This document shows positions 19,296-29,100 of a stretch of 64,000 nucleotides of DNA, in pieces. The stretch is from an uncultured Sphingomonadaceae bacterium (lineage in GTDB: Bacteria > Pseudomonadota > Alphaproteobacteria > Sphingomonadales > Sphingomonadaceae): NCBI GenBank assembly GCA_947488845.1, contig CANLBM010000005.1, positions 124,001 to 188,000 on the forward strand, given 5' to 3'. The notes below the pieces were generated by a model. That model saw nothing but the letters and a program-made list of their open reading frames with translations. It made no database searches and was not told the DNA's origin. Both the position numbers and the translations under genes were made by a program. Numbering within the stretch: the first letter of the stretch is position 1; each line of letters begins with the position of its first letter.

Positions 19296-20696
19296 ATGCA
19301 CAACAAGCTTGCTGTTTCACTCCCCTGCACTGGTCGGCCCGTCTTCGGCCGTCTGACCCGATTCATGATGGCCTTTCTGGTGATGATCTCGATCATCGTG
19401 CAACCGGTTGCCGCCCAGTCCATCCTGCGCGATGCCGAAACCGAGGCGCTGTTTACCGACATGGTCTCGCCATTGGTGGCCGTATCGGAACTGGATGCCA
19501 ACGAAGTCGAAGTCGTCCTGATCAATGACAACCAGATCAACGCCTTTGTCGCCGGCGGCCAGCGGATATATTTCTATTCCGGTCTCATCGAAACGGCAGA
19601 CAGCGCCAATGAAGTGCAAGGCGTCATGGCCCATGAACTGGGTCACATCACCGGCGGCCATATCATCCGGTTCAACGAAGGCGTAAAAACAGCCACCGGC
19701 ATCACCATCCTCAGTCTGGTCCTGGGCGCCGCAGCCATTGCGGCCGGAGCCGGCGACGCCGGTATGGGCATATTGGCCGCGGGCCAGCAAGCCGCCATGG
19801 GCAAGTTTCTCGCCTTTAGCCGGGTGCAGGAACGGTCCGCCGATTCCGCCGGCGCCCGTTATCTTGCCGAAGCGGGTATCTCCGGAAGAGGTTCGATCGA
19901 TTTTTTCAAAAAACTGCAAAATTATGAATTCCGCCTCGGCATTCCGCAGGAGGACAGCTACGGCCGCACCCATCCGCTCTCCGGGGAACGGGTCAGCCTG
20001 TTGCGGGACGTGTACCAAAAGGACCCCGCCTGGGACAAGCCGTCCGATCCGGCGATCGAAGCCCGGTTCCAGCGGGTCAAGGCCAAGCTGCTGGGCTTTA
20101 CCGCCGATCCGGTGGTGACGTTGCGCGAATATCCCGAAAGCGACCAGACCGTCCCCGCCCGCTACGCCCGCGCTTATGCCTGGCACAAGAGCGCCTATCC
20201 GGACCGGGCGCTCTATGAAGTCAACAATCTCCTCCAGTCCGCTCCGGACGACCCCTATTTTCTTGAACTGCAGGGCCAGATCCTGCTGGAATCGGGCAAA
20301 CCGGACGAAGCGCTGAAATCGCTGCGCCGGGCCGTGCAGCTGACCAATAACCAGCCGCTGATCGCGAGCCTCTTTGGCCACGCGCTGATCGCCACCGAAG
20401 ATCCAAAATATTTTGACGAGGCGACGCAGGTGCTGAAAGCGGCCGTCAACAAGGACAATCGCAATCCTTTTGCCTGGTATCAGCTGGGCGTGGTCTACTC
20501 GCAACAGGGCGACATGCCCCGGGCACAGCTGGCCACCGCAGAAAGTTCCTTGCTCGGTGGCAATTATGCCAGCGCCATCCGCAGCTCGCAAATTGCCATG
20601 ACCGGCATTGAGGAAAATACGCCGGACTGGATCCGGGCACAGGATATTTCCTTCATCGCCAAGGCCGAATTTGAAAAGAGCAACAAGCGGCGTTAA
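19296..20696 (+). CDS. M48 family metalloprotease with TPR repeats (BepA-like)
   Basis: A 466-residue exported protease. An N-terminal signal (MMAFLVMISIIVQPVAAQ, about residues 24-41) is followed by a zinc metalloprotease domain with HELGH in GVMAHELGHITGGH and the downstream Glu in ERSADSAGARYL. The C-terminal half has TPR-like repeats (DPYFLELQGQILLESGKPDE and later units). BepA proteases and chaperones help LptD and Bam assembly in the outer membrane. The ATG at 19296 has GAGGA upstream. The DsbA-family gene follows on the same strand. Confidence 0.92.
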   Translation: MHNKLAVSLPCTGRPVFGRLTRFMMAFLVMISIIVQPVAAQSILRDAETEALFTDMVSPLVAVSELDANEVEVVLINDNQINAFVAGGQRIYFYSGLIETADSANEVQGVMAHELGHITGGHIIRFNEGVKTATGITILSLVLGAAAIAAGAGDAGMGILAAGQQAAMGKFLAFSRVQERSADSAGARYLAEAGISGRGSIDFFKKLQNYEFRLGIPQEDSYGRTHPLSGERVSLLRDVYQKDPAWDKPSDPAIEARFQRVKAKLLGFTADPVVTLREYPESDQTVPARYARAYAWHKSAYPDRALYEVNNLLQSAPDDPYFLELQGQILLESGKPDEALKSLRRAVQLTNNQPLIASLFGHALIATEDPKYFDEATQVLKAAVNKDNRNPFAWYQLGVVYSQQGDMPRAQLATAESSLLGGNYASAIRSSQIAMTGIEENTPDWIRAQDISFIAKAEFEKSNKRR

Positions 20697-20747
20697 TCTG
20701 CTTGCTCCCCCCGAAATGCCCATTTGGACTGGACAAGCCGTGTCGCC

Positions 20748-21569
20748 ATGGCCAATGCCAGCCTGCAACGAAAGAACCCGATAGTGGATGACAGCTCGAA
20801 CAGAAAGTGGATGATTATGGCGGGTGGCGGACTGGCCATAGCGGCGGCAGTAGGTATATGGTTCTGGCAAACGAGCAGCGTTTCCTCGACCGAAGACGTC
20901 AGCGCAGCGGTATTGGCAGCGGGCATCGATGCTAGGGAACAGAAAGCCATCGAGGCAATCGTACGCGACTATATCCTGAAGAATCCGGAGATTATTCCCG
21001 AAGCGGTCGAGATATTGCAAAACCGTCAGAAATCCTCTGCGATTGATGCCGTGCGCACGCAAATCGAGAAACCGTTCGCCGGAAACGCCTTTGCCGGCAA
21101 TCCCGATGGGGATGTCATCATCGTCGAATATTCCGACTTCAACTGCCCCTATTGCAAACAGACCGAGCGCGATATCGCCAAGCTGATCGCCGAAGACAAG
21201 AATATCAAAGTCGTGTTCCGCGAACTGCCGATCCTCAGCGAGGCCAGCAATGATGCGGCGTTGATGGCCCTGGCTGCCGCCAAACAGGGCAAATATTATG
21301 CCTTCCACAAAACCATGTTCGCCACCGGTCGCCCCACTCCTTCGACCATAGAGGCTGCGGCAAATGAAGTTGGTCTCGACATGGCTGCTGCGCGGACCTT
21401 TATCGCTTCGCCGGAAGCCAGGCAGGAAATCGAGAATAATATCGCAATCGCGCAGCAGATGCGCTTCACCGGCACCCCTGCCTGGGTCGTTGGCAATCAG
21501 TCAGAAGTCGGCGCCGTCGGCTATGATGGCCTGAAAGAAATGGTCGCGAACGCGCGGGCCGCCAACTAG
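20748..21569 (+). CDS. DsbA-family thiol:disulfide oxidoreductase
   Basis: A 273-residue protein with an uncleaved N-terminal anchor (WMIMAGGGLAIAAAVGIWFW, about residues 23-42) and a periplasmic thioredoxin-like domain. The redox motif is NCPYCK in VEYSDFNCPYCKQTERDI, and GTPAWVVGN is the cis-Pro loop. It resembles the DsbA/BdbD-like branch that oxidises or shuffles disulfides in secreted proteins. An in-frame TTG at 20724 exists; the ATG at 20748 lacks a clear ribosome-binding site, so the start is uncertain. It follows the M48 gene by 51 bp. Its stop shares the tetranucleotide CTAG with the convergent rlmE stop. Confidence 0.88.
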   Translation: MANASLQRKNPIVDDSSNRKWMIMAGGGLAIAAAVGIWFWQTSSVSSTEDVSAAVLAAGIDAREQKAIEAIVRDYILKNPEIIPEAVEILQNRQKSSAIDAVRTQIEKPFAGNAFAGNPDGDVIIVEYSDFNCPYCKQTERDIAKLIAEDKNIKVVFRELPILSEASNDAALMALAAAKQGKYYAFHKTMFATGRPTPSTIEAAANEVGLDMAAARTFIASPEARQEIENNIAIAQQMRFTGTPAWVVGNQSEVGAVGYDGLKEMVANARAAN

Positions 21570-22255
21570 GCTGCTTCGGAAGGGCCTTCTTCCGAAGAAC
21601 CTTTGAAACCCTGGGCAATCACATACCATTCGGACGAGCCCTTGCGGCTCGCTGGTGGCTTGGCGTGTTTCACCACGTCGAAATGCTTCTTGAGCAAGGT
21701 CAGCAGATCATTGTCGGTTCCGCCGGCCAACACTTTAGCGACAAAATTCCCGCCTTTTTGCAAATTTTCGACCGCGAAATAGGCCGCAGCCTCGACCAGT
21801 CCCATGGTTCGCAAATGGTCGGTCTGCTGATGGCCGACCGTATTGGCCGCCATATCGGATAATATCAGATCCGGCTTGCCACCCAGCGCTTCGATCAGCA
21901 GGTCCGGTGCCGCGTCATCCATGAAATCCATCTTGAAAATAGTGACGCCTTCGATGGCGTCGACATCCAGCAGATCGATACCGACAACCGCGGCCTTGGG
22001 CGCAAATTTGCGCATCACCTGGGCCCAGCCCCCCGGCGCAATTCCGAGATCGACCACTGCCTTGGCGCTTCGGACAAGCTTGAACCGTTCGTCCAGTTCC
22101 AGCAATTTATAGGCAGCGCGCGAGCGGTAGCCCTCGGCCCTCGCCTGCTTGACGTAGGGATCGTTGAGCTGCCGTTCGAGCCAGCGCGTCGAGCCGATCT
22201 TCCGGCCCTTGGCGGTCTTGACCTTTTGTCGGGTTCCTGATCTGCCGCGGCTCAT
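21566..22255 (-). CDS. rlmE: 23S rRNA (uridine 2'-O)-methyltransferase RlmE/FtsJ
   Basis: A 229-residue FtsJ-family enzyme that methylates U2552 of 23S rRNA. The K-D-K-E catalytic tetrad is visible: Lys in SRAAYKLLE, Asp in LILSDMAANTVGH, Lys in GGNFVAKVLAGG, Glu in SSEWYVIAQG. VVDLGIAPGGWAQV is the SAM-binding motif. The ATG at 22255 overlaps the stop of the Ppx/GppA gene by 4 bp (ATGA), so translation is coupled. The N-terminal stretch up to residue 40 is basic, helpful for binding rRNA. Confidence 0.95.
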   Translation of the reverse strand: MSRGRSGTRQKVKTAKGRKIGSTRWLERQLNDPYVKQARAEGYRSRAAYKLLELDERFKLVRSAKAVVDLGIAPGGWAQVMRKFAPKAAVVGIDLLDVDAIEGVTIFKMDFMDDAAPDLLIEALGGKPDLILSDMAANTVGHQQTDHLRTMGLVEAAAYFAVENLQKGGNFVAKVLAGGTDNDLLTLLKKHFDVVKHAKPPASRKGSSEWYVIAQGFKGSSEEGPSEAA

Positions 22256-23364
22256 CGCACGGACCTCCGTTCATTGGCCGACATCAGCGAGCGCAATATG
22301 CCTTCGCGAATGCCGCGATCCGCTACGCCGACGCGCGGCGCCGGCCAGATATCCAGTATCGATTCCAATATCGCACAGCCACCGACCACCAGATCGGCGC
22401 GTTCCCGGCCGATGCAGGGAATATCAGCCCGGTCGTCGGGGGAAACATGCGCCAGCATATGGCTGATTTCGCGCATCGATTCGGTCGGAACGATCAGGCC
22501 GTCGATCACGTTGCGGTCATATTGCGGAAGTTTCAGGTGCAGGCTGGCGAGAGTGGTCACTGTGCCACTGGTGCCCAGCAGCCGATAATCGCACTGCTCG
22601 AGCCGCGGCAATCGCGCGGCAAAGCCGGCGAAACTGTCGGCAACCCTTGCCCGCATCGAGGCAAAGGCCTCCGCGCGGGCAACCGGATCATGACCATCGA
22701 ATTTCTCGCTCTCGGTCAACGAAACGACGCCCCAGGGCACGCTCAGCCAGTCGACAATCTCCGGAGCGGAGCCGGTCGTGTCGACCAATACGAGCTCGGT
22801 CGATCCTCCGCCAATGTCAAAAATAAGCGCCGGGCCCTCCCCCGGTTCCAGCAATATCTGACAACCCAATACGGCCAGACGCGCTTCTTCTTCTGCCGTG
22901 ATCACGTCCAGCGCGATTCCGGTTTCCCGGCGGACGCGCTCGATAAACTTGTCACCGTTGCTGGCGCGACGGCAGGCCTCGGTTGCGACCGACCGGGCGA
23001 GCGTCACATTGCGGCGTCGCAGCTTGTCGGCGCAGATCGACAGGGCGGCAACCGCTCGGTCCATCGCGCGGCTGCTGATCCGGCCGGTTTCAACCAGTCC
23101 TTCACCCAGGCGCACAACCCGCGAAAAGGCATCGGTAACAATGAAGCCGTCTGACGAAGGCTTGGCGACCAGCAACCGGCAGTTGTTGGTACCCAGATCT
23201 ATCGCTGCATAGGATCGCAATTTCGGCCAACGCGACGCGCCGTTATGGACGGGAGGCGCAGTTTGACTCCGTGCATTATATGTCGCCGCAGGGTTCGGGC
23301 GGGATTTCCTTGCGGATGGCCCGCCGTTTGCATCATGCGGCGATGGGGACGCTCGATCCGCCAT
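22252..23364 (-). CDS. Ppx/GppA family phosphatase
   Basis: A 370-residue member of the exopolyphosphatase / pppGpp phosphohydrolase family. AAIDLGTNNCRLLVA is the phosphate-1 motif of the sugar-kinase/actin fold, ALIFDIGGGSTELVLV the phosphate-2 motif, and the catalytic Glu is expected near TAEEEARLAVLG. This short form lacks the C-terminal HD domain of E. coli Ppx. Substrate (polyphosphate or pppGpp) cannot be told. It is the first gene of a two-gene unit with rlmE. The first 45 residues are low-complexity, so the true start could be internal. Confidence 0.92.
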   Translation of the reverse strand: MADRASPSPHDANGGPSARKSRPNPAATYNARSQTAPPVHNGASRWPKLRSYAAIDLGTNNCRLLVAKPSSDGFIVTDAFSRVVRLGEGLVETGRISSRAMDRAVAALSICADKLRRRNVTLARSVATEACRRASNGDKFIERVRRETGIALDVITAEEEARLAVLGCQILLEPGEGPALIFDIGGGSTELVLVDTTGSAPEIVDWLSVPWGVVSLTESEKFDGHDPVARAEAFASMRARVADSFAGFAARLPRLEQCDYRLLGTSGTVTTLASLHLKLPQYDRNVIDGLIVPTESMREISHMLAHVSPDDRADIPCIGRERADLVVGGCAILESILDIWPAPRVGVADRGIREGILRSLMSANERRSVR

Positions 23365-23687
23365 AACCGTAACTCTTATGTTCTCCGGATCGGATAATAC
23401 CGCCGGTACTTGCCCTCGAAGATAACGACGCGCGGTCTATGACGCAAGGGCCGGTAACCTTGTTCTGCGGAAAACATTAACTATGCTCGCCAATTGAGCT
23501 GCAAAAGGCTGCAATAGCCGGAATATCGGGACGTATCGGCAACCGCCCTGCCCCCGTTCTGTCCCGATTTCCTGCGGGGACAGCCACAGTGGTGACCATG
23601 GTGAAATTGTTTGACCCCGTCGCCGATCATTTACCACCAAAGGGCTTGACCCAAAGCCCCTCCCTGCCTATTGCCCCGCACCGGCAC
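23365..23687. other. region between ppx-like gene and tRNA-Gln
   Basis: About 320 bp with divergent promoters for the phosphatase gene (minus) and tRNA-Gln (plus). Only the tRNA promoter (23646-23674) is convincing; I see no gene. Confidence 0.6.
23646..23674 (+). promoter_or_regulatory. sigma-70-type promoter of tRNA-Gln
   Basis: TTGACC (23646-23651), a 17-nt spacer and TATTGC (23669-23674) give a good housekeeping promoter; the predicted start would lie about 7 nt before the mature tRNA. Confidence 0.65.
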
Positions 23688-23761
23688 TCCCCTGTCGTAT
23701 AATGGTAATACCACGGACTCTGACTCCGTTAATTGAGGTTCGAATCCTCACGGGGGATCCA
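23688..23761 (+). tRNA. tRNA-Gln (CUG)
   Basis: A 74-nt cloverleaf. Acceptor arm TCCCCTG (23688-23694) pairs with CGGGGGA (23751-23757). The anticodon stem ACGGA / TCCGT encloses CTCTGAC, with anticodon CTG at 23720-23722, reading CAG. The T arm is GAGGTTCGAATCCTC. CCA is encoded at 23759-23761, and T8 follows as terminator (23762-23769). The first pair is U1-A72, which is what GatCAB amidotransferase recognises in bacteria that make Gln-tRNA by the indirect route, as alphaproteobacteria do. The discriminator base (23758) is U. Confidence 0.95.
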
Positions 23762-24073
23762 TTTTTTTTCGTGTAAATCATTGGTTTTGATAAGTTTATA
23801 TCAATGCGACCCGGCGCGCTCCCAATTCGCGCACCCAATGTTTTTCGACTCGGCGCATTTCCGATTGACCTCGCACGGCGGCGGGAAGCCATATATTCGC
23901 GATGACACATTGGATTGACGATGGTTTCCCCGTCGACAAGCGCCGAAGCGCGCTACACCCCCTCAATTGGGCAAAGCCACCTCTCCTTTCGCGCCTGACG
24001 AAAGTGAAAGTCAGATAATGTGAATGAGCGCAATTGGGTGGATAGCTGTCATTGCAGGTGATACTAACTGCAC
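23762..24073. other. 312-bp gap after tRNA-Gln
   Basis: Starts with the T8 tract of the tRNA terminator and is more AT-rich than its surroundings. A 38-codon frame (ATG at 23902, TAA ending 24018) starts MTHWIDDGFPVDKRRSALHP but has no ribosome-binding site; I do not recognise it. No integrase, direct copy of the tRNA end or other element is visible. Confidence 0.55.
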
Positions 24074-24463
24074 ATGAAAAATACCATATTGGCACTGGTC
24101 GGCGTTGTGCTTGCAACCGCATGCTCGACGACCGGTCCGGTCCGCGAAGAAAATCGAACGTTGCGCTATGGGTGCAATGATCATGTCGTAATCGGACGGC
24201 TTTCAAACCAGGATTCTTATGAGCACATACCAATTGAAGGTGACTTAATCGGCCACGGCTGGATGCAAGCCAATCTCCTTGTCCGCAGATCGGTGTATGG
24301 GGACCATCTTTCAGGGGAGGTTCCTGTTCGATACTTCGCCCACACATTCTTTCGGGAAAATCGAAGCTTCATGTTCGTATTGAGCAAGGGCGATGAAGGT
24401 TACAAGATCGAAACAGCCCAACTCATGTCAGTCAGGCCGCACGCTGTGAGTATATGCAACTAA
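24074..24463 (+). CDS. small lipoprotein of unknown function
   Basis: A 129-residue protein. MKNTILALVGVVLATACSTT is a lipoprotein signal with Cys at about residue 17. The mature part includes VVIGRLSNQDSYEHIPIEGD and ends in a Cys near the C terminus. I do not recognise the family. It stands alone between tRNA-Gln and the glt operon, whose genes point the other way; the base composition is lower in GC than its neighbours, so it may be a late arrival next to a tRNA. Confidence 0.65.
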   Translation: MKNTILALVGVVLATACSTTGPVREENRTLRYGCNDHVVIGRLSNQDSYEHIPIEGDLIGHGWMQANLLVRRSVYGDHLSGEVPVRYFAHTFFRENRSFMFVLSKGDEGYKIETAQLMSVRPHAVSICN

Positions 24464-24484
24464 CGTCCGCTAATGGGGCGTTAG
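24460..24484. repeat. short inverted repeat after the small lipoprotein gene
   Basis: CTAACG (24460-24465) and CGTTAG (24479-24484) enclose a 13-nt loop and overlap the stop codon of the lipoprotein gene. The inner word GTCCGC followed by GGGG recalls short sphingomonad repeats that I have seen between genes; here only one unit is present. Confidence 0.35.
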
Positions 24485-24676
24485 CCGACCTGCTGTTTTT
24501 ATTTCTTCCCTCACCGGTTCGAGGAGCAAGTGCTGGAGACATAACTGATACCAGGCAGCCGGAACGGTCCCGCTTGCGCGCGTCCGTCCGCCGATCAGGA
24601 AATGCAGCGGTAAAGCGACCAGAAACGGCAGAATGCAGAGACCAACCGCTGCCAGACTTTGCTGAATAGGCACCAA
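24470..24676 (-). pseudogene. possible remnant of a membrane protein gene
   Basis: The minus strand carries a 68-codon frame that is strongly hydrophobic at the start (SLAAVGLCILPFLVALPLHF) and then ends KTAGRLTPH. Upstream the frame stays open and hydrophobic ([10 protein letters not shown]) to an in-frame TAG near 24716 with no usable ATG, which looks like the surviving tail of a larger membrane protein. It lies downstream of gltD on the same strand. It may also be chance. Confidence 0.25.
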
Positions 24677-24740
24677 CAGAGTAACTATCCAAATAGCTCC
24701 GTCTAACCAGTTCGCCTAGGCAGTCGCCGCTACCCCTCTC

Positions 24741-26177
24741 TCAGCGCGGCAGCGAGCTTTGTCCCATCAGTTGCAGGTCCACAGCGCGGGCGCACTGGCG
24801 GCCCTCGCGGATCGCCCAGACGACCAGGCTCTGGCCGCGGCGCATATCGCCGCAGGCAAAAATACCGGGCTTGCTGGTGGCATAGCTTACAACATTGGCT
24901 GCCACATTGCCGCGAGCGTCCAGTTCCACATCCGACTGATCGACCAGCCCCATTTTGCGCGGGCCGACAAAGCCCATGGCCAGCAGAATCAGGTCGGCCT
25001 TGATAACGAACTCGCTGCCGGCAACTTCCTGCATCTGGCCGTTCACCCATTCCAGCCGAATACATTCAAGGCCTTCGACATTGCCGTTGGTGCCGACAAC
25101 CCGTTTGGCGAGAATCGACCAGTCGCGTTCGCAGCCTTCCATATGGCTGGACGAGGTCCGCAGCTTGAGCGGCCAGTCCGGCCAGGAGAATGTCTTGTCT
25201 TCCTTCTCCGGTGGCTTGGGCATGATTTCGATCTGGGTCACCGAAGCGGCGCCCTGACGATTGGAGGTGCCAACGCAGTCCGATCCGGTGTCGCCGCCGC
25301 CGATGACAATCACATGCTTGCCGGTCGCGGTAATGGTTCCGCGCGGTGCGGCGCGCATCTCGTCATCGCCCGCATTGCGCTTGTTCTGCTGCGCGAGAAA
25401 TTCCATCGCAAGACGCACGCCGGCCATTTCATAGCCGGGTATATCGAGCGTGCGCGGCTTTTCCGCGCCGCCGGACATGACCACGGCATCGTAATTTTCC
25501 TGCAGCGATTCTACCGAAACGGTCACACCGACTTCGGCGCTCGTGCGAAATTCGACGCCTTCCGCTTCCATCTGCACGAGGCGGCGGTTGATCAGATGCT
25601 TTTCCATCTTGAAATCGGGAATGCCATAGCGAAGCAGACCCCCCATCCGGTCGTTCTTTTCAAACAGCGTGACATTATGGCCGGCGCGGGCCAGTTGCTG
25701 GGCACAGGCCATGCCGGCTGGTCCGGAACCGACAACAGCGACCGACTTTCCGGTTTTTTCCTCTGCAATCTGGGGTGTTATCCAGCCTTCTTCCCATCCA
25801 CGATCAACAATCGCGCATTCGATGGACTTGATATTCACCGGCGCGTCGTCGATGTTCAGCGTGCACGCGGCTTCGCAAGGCGCAGGACAGATTCGGCCGG
25901 TAAATTCGGGAAAATTATTGGTCGACTGCAGCGTTTCGAGCGCCGTTTTCCAGTCACCTTCATAGACCAGATTATTCCAGTCCGGGATGATATTGTTCAC
26001 CGGGCAGCCGTTATGGCAATAGGGAATCCCGCAATCCATGCAGCGCGCCGCCTGATCCTTGAGATCCTTTTCCGGCAGCGGGATCGCGAATTCCTTGTAA
26101 TGCGTCAGCCGCTCCTTTGGATCGGCATAAGTCGCTTCTTTGCGATCAATCTCGAGAAAGCCTGTTACTTTACCCAC
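24741..26177 (-). CDS. gltD: glutamate synthase [NADPH] small subunit
   Basis: A 478-residue flavoprotein. The N-terminal Cys sets [17 protein letters not shown] and CPAPCEAAC bind [4Fe-4S] clusters; [21 protein letters not shown] is the FAD-binding Rossmann motif and [16 protein letters not shown] the NADPH-binding one. It passes electrons from NADPH to the GltB subunit, which makes two glutamates from glutamine and 2-oxoglutarate. It has a GTG start at 26177 with GGAG about 8 nt upstream, and begins 21 bp after the gltB stop. Length is typical. Confidence 0.97.
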   Translation of the reverse strand: MGKVTGFLEIDRKEATYADPKERLTHYKEFAIPLPEKDLKDQAARCMDCGIPYCHNGCPVNNIIPDWNNLVYEGDWKTALETLQSTNNFPEFTGRICPAPCEAACTLNIDDAPVNIKSIECAIVDRGWEEGWITPQIAEEKTGKSVAVVGSGPAGMACAQQLARAGHNVTLFEKNDRMGGLLRYGIPDFKMEKHLINRRLVQMEAEGVEFRTSAEVGVTVSVESLQENYDAVVMSGGAEKPRTLDIPGYEMAGVRLAMEFLAQQNKRNAGDDEMRAAPRGTITATGKHVIVIGGGDTGSDCVGTSNRQGAASVTQIEIMPKPPEKEDKTFSWPDWPLKLRTSSSHMEGCERDWSILAKRVVGTNGNVEGLECIRLEWVNGQMQEVAGSEFVIKADLILLAMGFVGPRKMGLVDQSDVELDARGNVAANVVSYATSKPGIFACGDMRRGQSLVVWAIREGRQCARAVDLQLMGQSSLPR

Positions 26178-26198
26178 GGTCTACTCCAATATCTTCAA

Positions 26199-29100
26199 TT
26201 ATTCTGCAGCAACGAAAGCGTCGAGACGCTCGGCTTCGAGTTGTTTCAGCGCCGCGGAATAATCGCGCGGCATGACCTTGACGAAACGGCCAAGGGCCTC
26301 TTCCCAATTGTCGAGAATTTCGCTGGCTCGCTTGCTGCCGGTATATAGTTTGTGGCGCTCCAGCAGGATGCGCAATCGGGCGGCATCATGATAGAGCATG
26401 TCGCCCATGCCATAATCATTCACATCGACCGGAAGCTGCTGCGGCGGTCTGGTGTCTTCACCATCATCCGCGCCATTGTCGATGGTCTCGATATCTACCA
26501 TCGCCATGTTGCAGCGCTGACGGAAAAGTCCGTCCTCGTCATAGACATAGGCGACACCACCGGACATGCCGGCCGCGAAATTACGTCCGGTCTTGCCCAG
26601 CACGGCAATCACGCCGCCGGTCATATATTCGCAGCCATGATCGCCCGTGCCTTCGACGACCGCGACGGCTCCGCTGTTGCGAACGGCAAAACGCTCGCCC
26701 GCGACACCGTTGAAATAGGCTTCACCGGCAACCGCGCCATAGAGCACGGTATTGCCGACGATGATATTCTCGGTCGGATTGCGATCGACATGACCCGGCT
26801 GTTTGACGACCACTCGGCCGCCCGAAAGGCCCTTGCCGACATAGTCATTGGCATCGCCGACCAGTTCAGCCGAAATGCCATGCGCCAGAAAGGCACCAAA
26901 GCTCTGGCCGGCAACGCCTTCGAACGAGAGTTGAATGGTGTTGTTCGGCAGGCCGGCGTGGCCATATTTTTTCGCAACTTCGCCCGACAGCATCGCGCCG
27001 ACCGTCCGGTTGACGTTCTTCACCTTGCGTTCGATCTTGACGGTCTGGCCATTGTCGAGCGCAGGCGCGGCTGCCGCGATCAAGTCCTGGTCCAGAGCGG
27101 CTTCCAGCCCGTGATCCTGCAATATCGTCTGGTGAAGCGACTCACCCTCGGCGAGGACCACCTGATGCAATATGCGCGACAGGTCGACGCCTTCCGCTTT
27201 CCAGTGGTGCAGCGCCTTGCTCATGTTGATCCGGTCAACCCGTCCGACCATTTCCTCGATCGTGCGGAAGCCCATTTCGGCCATGATCTGGCGCAGCTCT
27301 TCGGCGACGAAGAAGAAATAGTTGATGACATATTCCGGCTGTCCGGTGAATTTTTTGCGCAGCTCGGGATTCTGTGTCGCCACACCGACGGGGCAAGTGT
27401 TGAGATGACATTTGCGCATCATGATGCAACCGGCGGCGATCAGCGGTGCCGTTGCGAAGCCGAATTCGTCGGCGCCGAGCAGCGCGCCAATGGCGACATC
27501 GCGCCCGGTACGCAGGCCGCCATCGACCTGCACCGATATTCTCGAGCGCAGTCCGTTGAGCAGCAAGGTCTGCTGCGTCTCGGCCAGACCGATTTCCCAG
27601 GGCGAACCGGCGTGGGTCAGCGAGGTCAGCGGCGAAGCGCCGGTGCCACCGTCATAGCCGGAAATGGTCAGATGGTCGGCGCGGGCCTTGGACACGCCTG
27701 CGGCAACAGTGCCGACGCCGACTTCGGACACCAGTTTCACCGAAATCCGCGCGCCGGTGTTCACATTTTTCAGGTCATGGATCAGCTGTGCCAGATCCTC
27801 GATCGAATAGATGTCATGATGCGGCGGCGGCGAAATCAGGCCGACGCCGGGGGTCGAGTGACGAACCTTGCCGATATTCTTGTCGACCTTGCTGCCGGGC
27901 AACTGCCCGCCTTCGCCGGGCTTGGCACCCTGCGCCATCTTGATCTGGATATCGTCGGCATTGACCAGATATTCGGCGGTCACGCCGAAACGGCCACTCG
28001 CGACCTGCTTGATCGCCGAGCGCATGCTGTCGCCATTGTCCATGGGAACAAAGCGGTCCGGTTCTTCGCCGCCTTCGCCGGTATTGGACTTGCCGCCAAT
28101 CCGGTTCATCGCGATGGCCAGAGTCGTATGCGCTTCCCGGCTGATCGAACCGAAGCTCATCGCGCCGGTGGCAAACCGTTTCACGATCTCGGTCGCCGGC
28201 TCGACTTCGCTTATGTCGAGCGGTTCACTGGCCTTGGTCAGTTCCATCAGTCCGCGGATGGTCAGCAGGCGCTCGCTCTGCTCGTTGATCGATTCCGCAA
28301 ATTCCGCGTAATTTTTCGGATCATTGCCGCGCACCGCATGTTGCAAATTGGCGACATTGGCGGGCGTCCAGGCATGTTCTTCGCCGCGGATCCGGTAGCC
28401 GTAGATACCGCCGACATCGAGCATATTCCTGTAGATCGGATTGTCGCCATAGGCTTCCGTATGCCGGTTCACGGTTTCTTCCGCGACTTCGGCCAGCCCT
28501 ACGCCTTCGATCATCGTCGCCGTACCGGTGAAATATTTCTCGATAAATTCGCTGGACAGACCGACCGCATCAAAAATCTGCGCGCCGCAATAGCTTTGAT
28601 AAGTCGAGATGCCCATTTTCGACATGACTTTCAAAATGCCCTTGCCGATCGCCTTGATATAATTTTGCTCGACCTGTTGCGTCGTCAGCGGCAATTCGCG
28701 GCGAACGCGGATGTCCTCGAGCGTTTCAAAGGCCAGATAGGGATTGACCGCCTCCGCGCCATAGCCTGCCAGCACGCAGAAATGGTGGACTTCGCGGGCT
28801 TCACCGGTTTCGACCACGAGACCGGTCTGCATCCGCAGGCCCTGACGGACCAGATGATGGTGGACGGCGGCGGTCGCCAGCAAGGCGGGCATCGCAATCC
28901 GGTCCGGACCCTTGGCGCGGTCGGAAAGAATGAGAATATTGCGATCGGCGAGCACCGCTTCGGTCGCCGCCCAGCACATTTCCTTGAGTGCCATTTCCAG
29001 GCCGGCTGCACCAGTCTCGGCGTCCCACGTAATATCGATGGTTTCGGTTCGGAAGGCGCCATCCAGCGCGTCTTCGACCGAACGGATTTTCAGCAGATCC

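Noticed and set aside
19317..21308. 663-codon minus-strand frame opposite the M48 and DsbA genes
   Set aside because: Antisense to two clear families; crosses both genes and their gap.
23688..24073. Genomic island inserted at tRNA-Gln
   Set aside because: No integrase, no repeated copy of the tRNA 3' end, and only a small lipoprotein before housekeeping genes.
24460..24484. Integron attC-like site after the small lipoprotein gene
   Set aside because: The arms CTAACG/CGTTAG recall attC, but the R' box does not fit GTTRRRY, there is no second cassette and no integrase.
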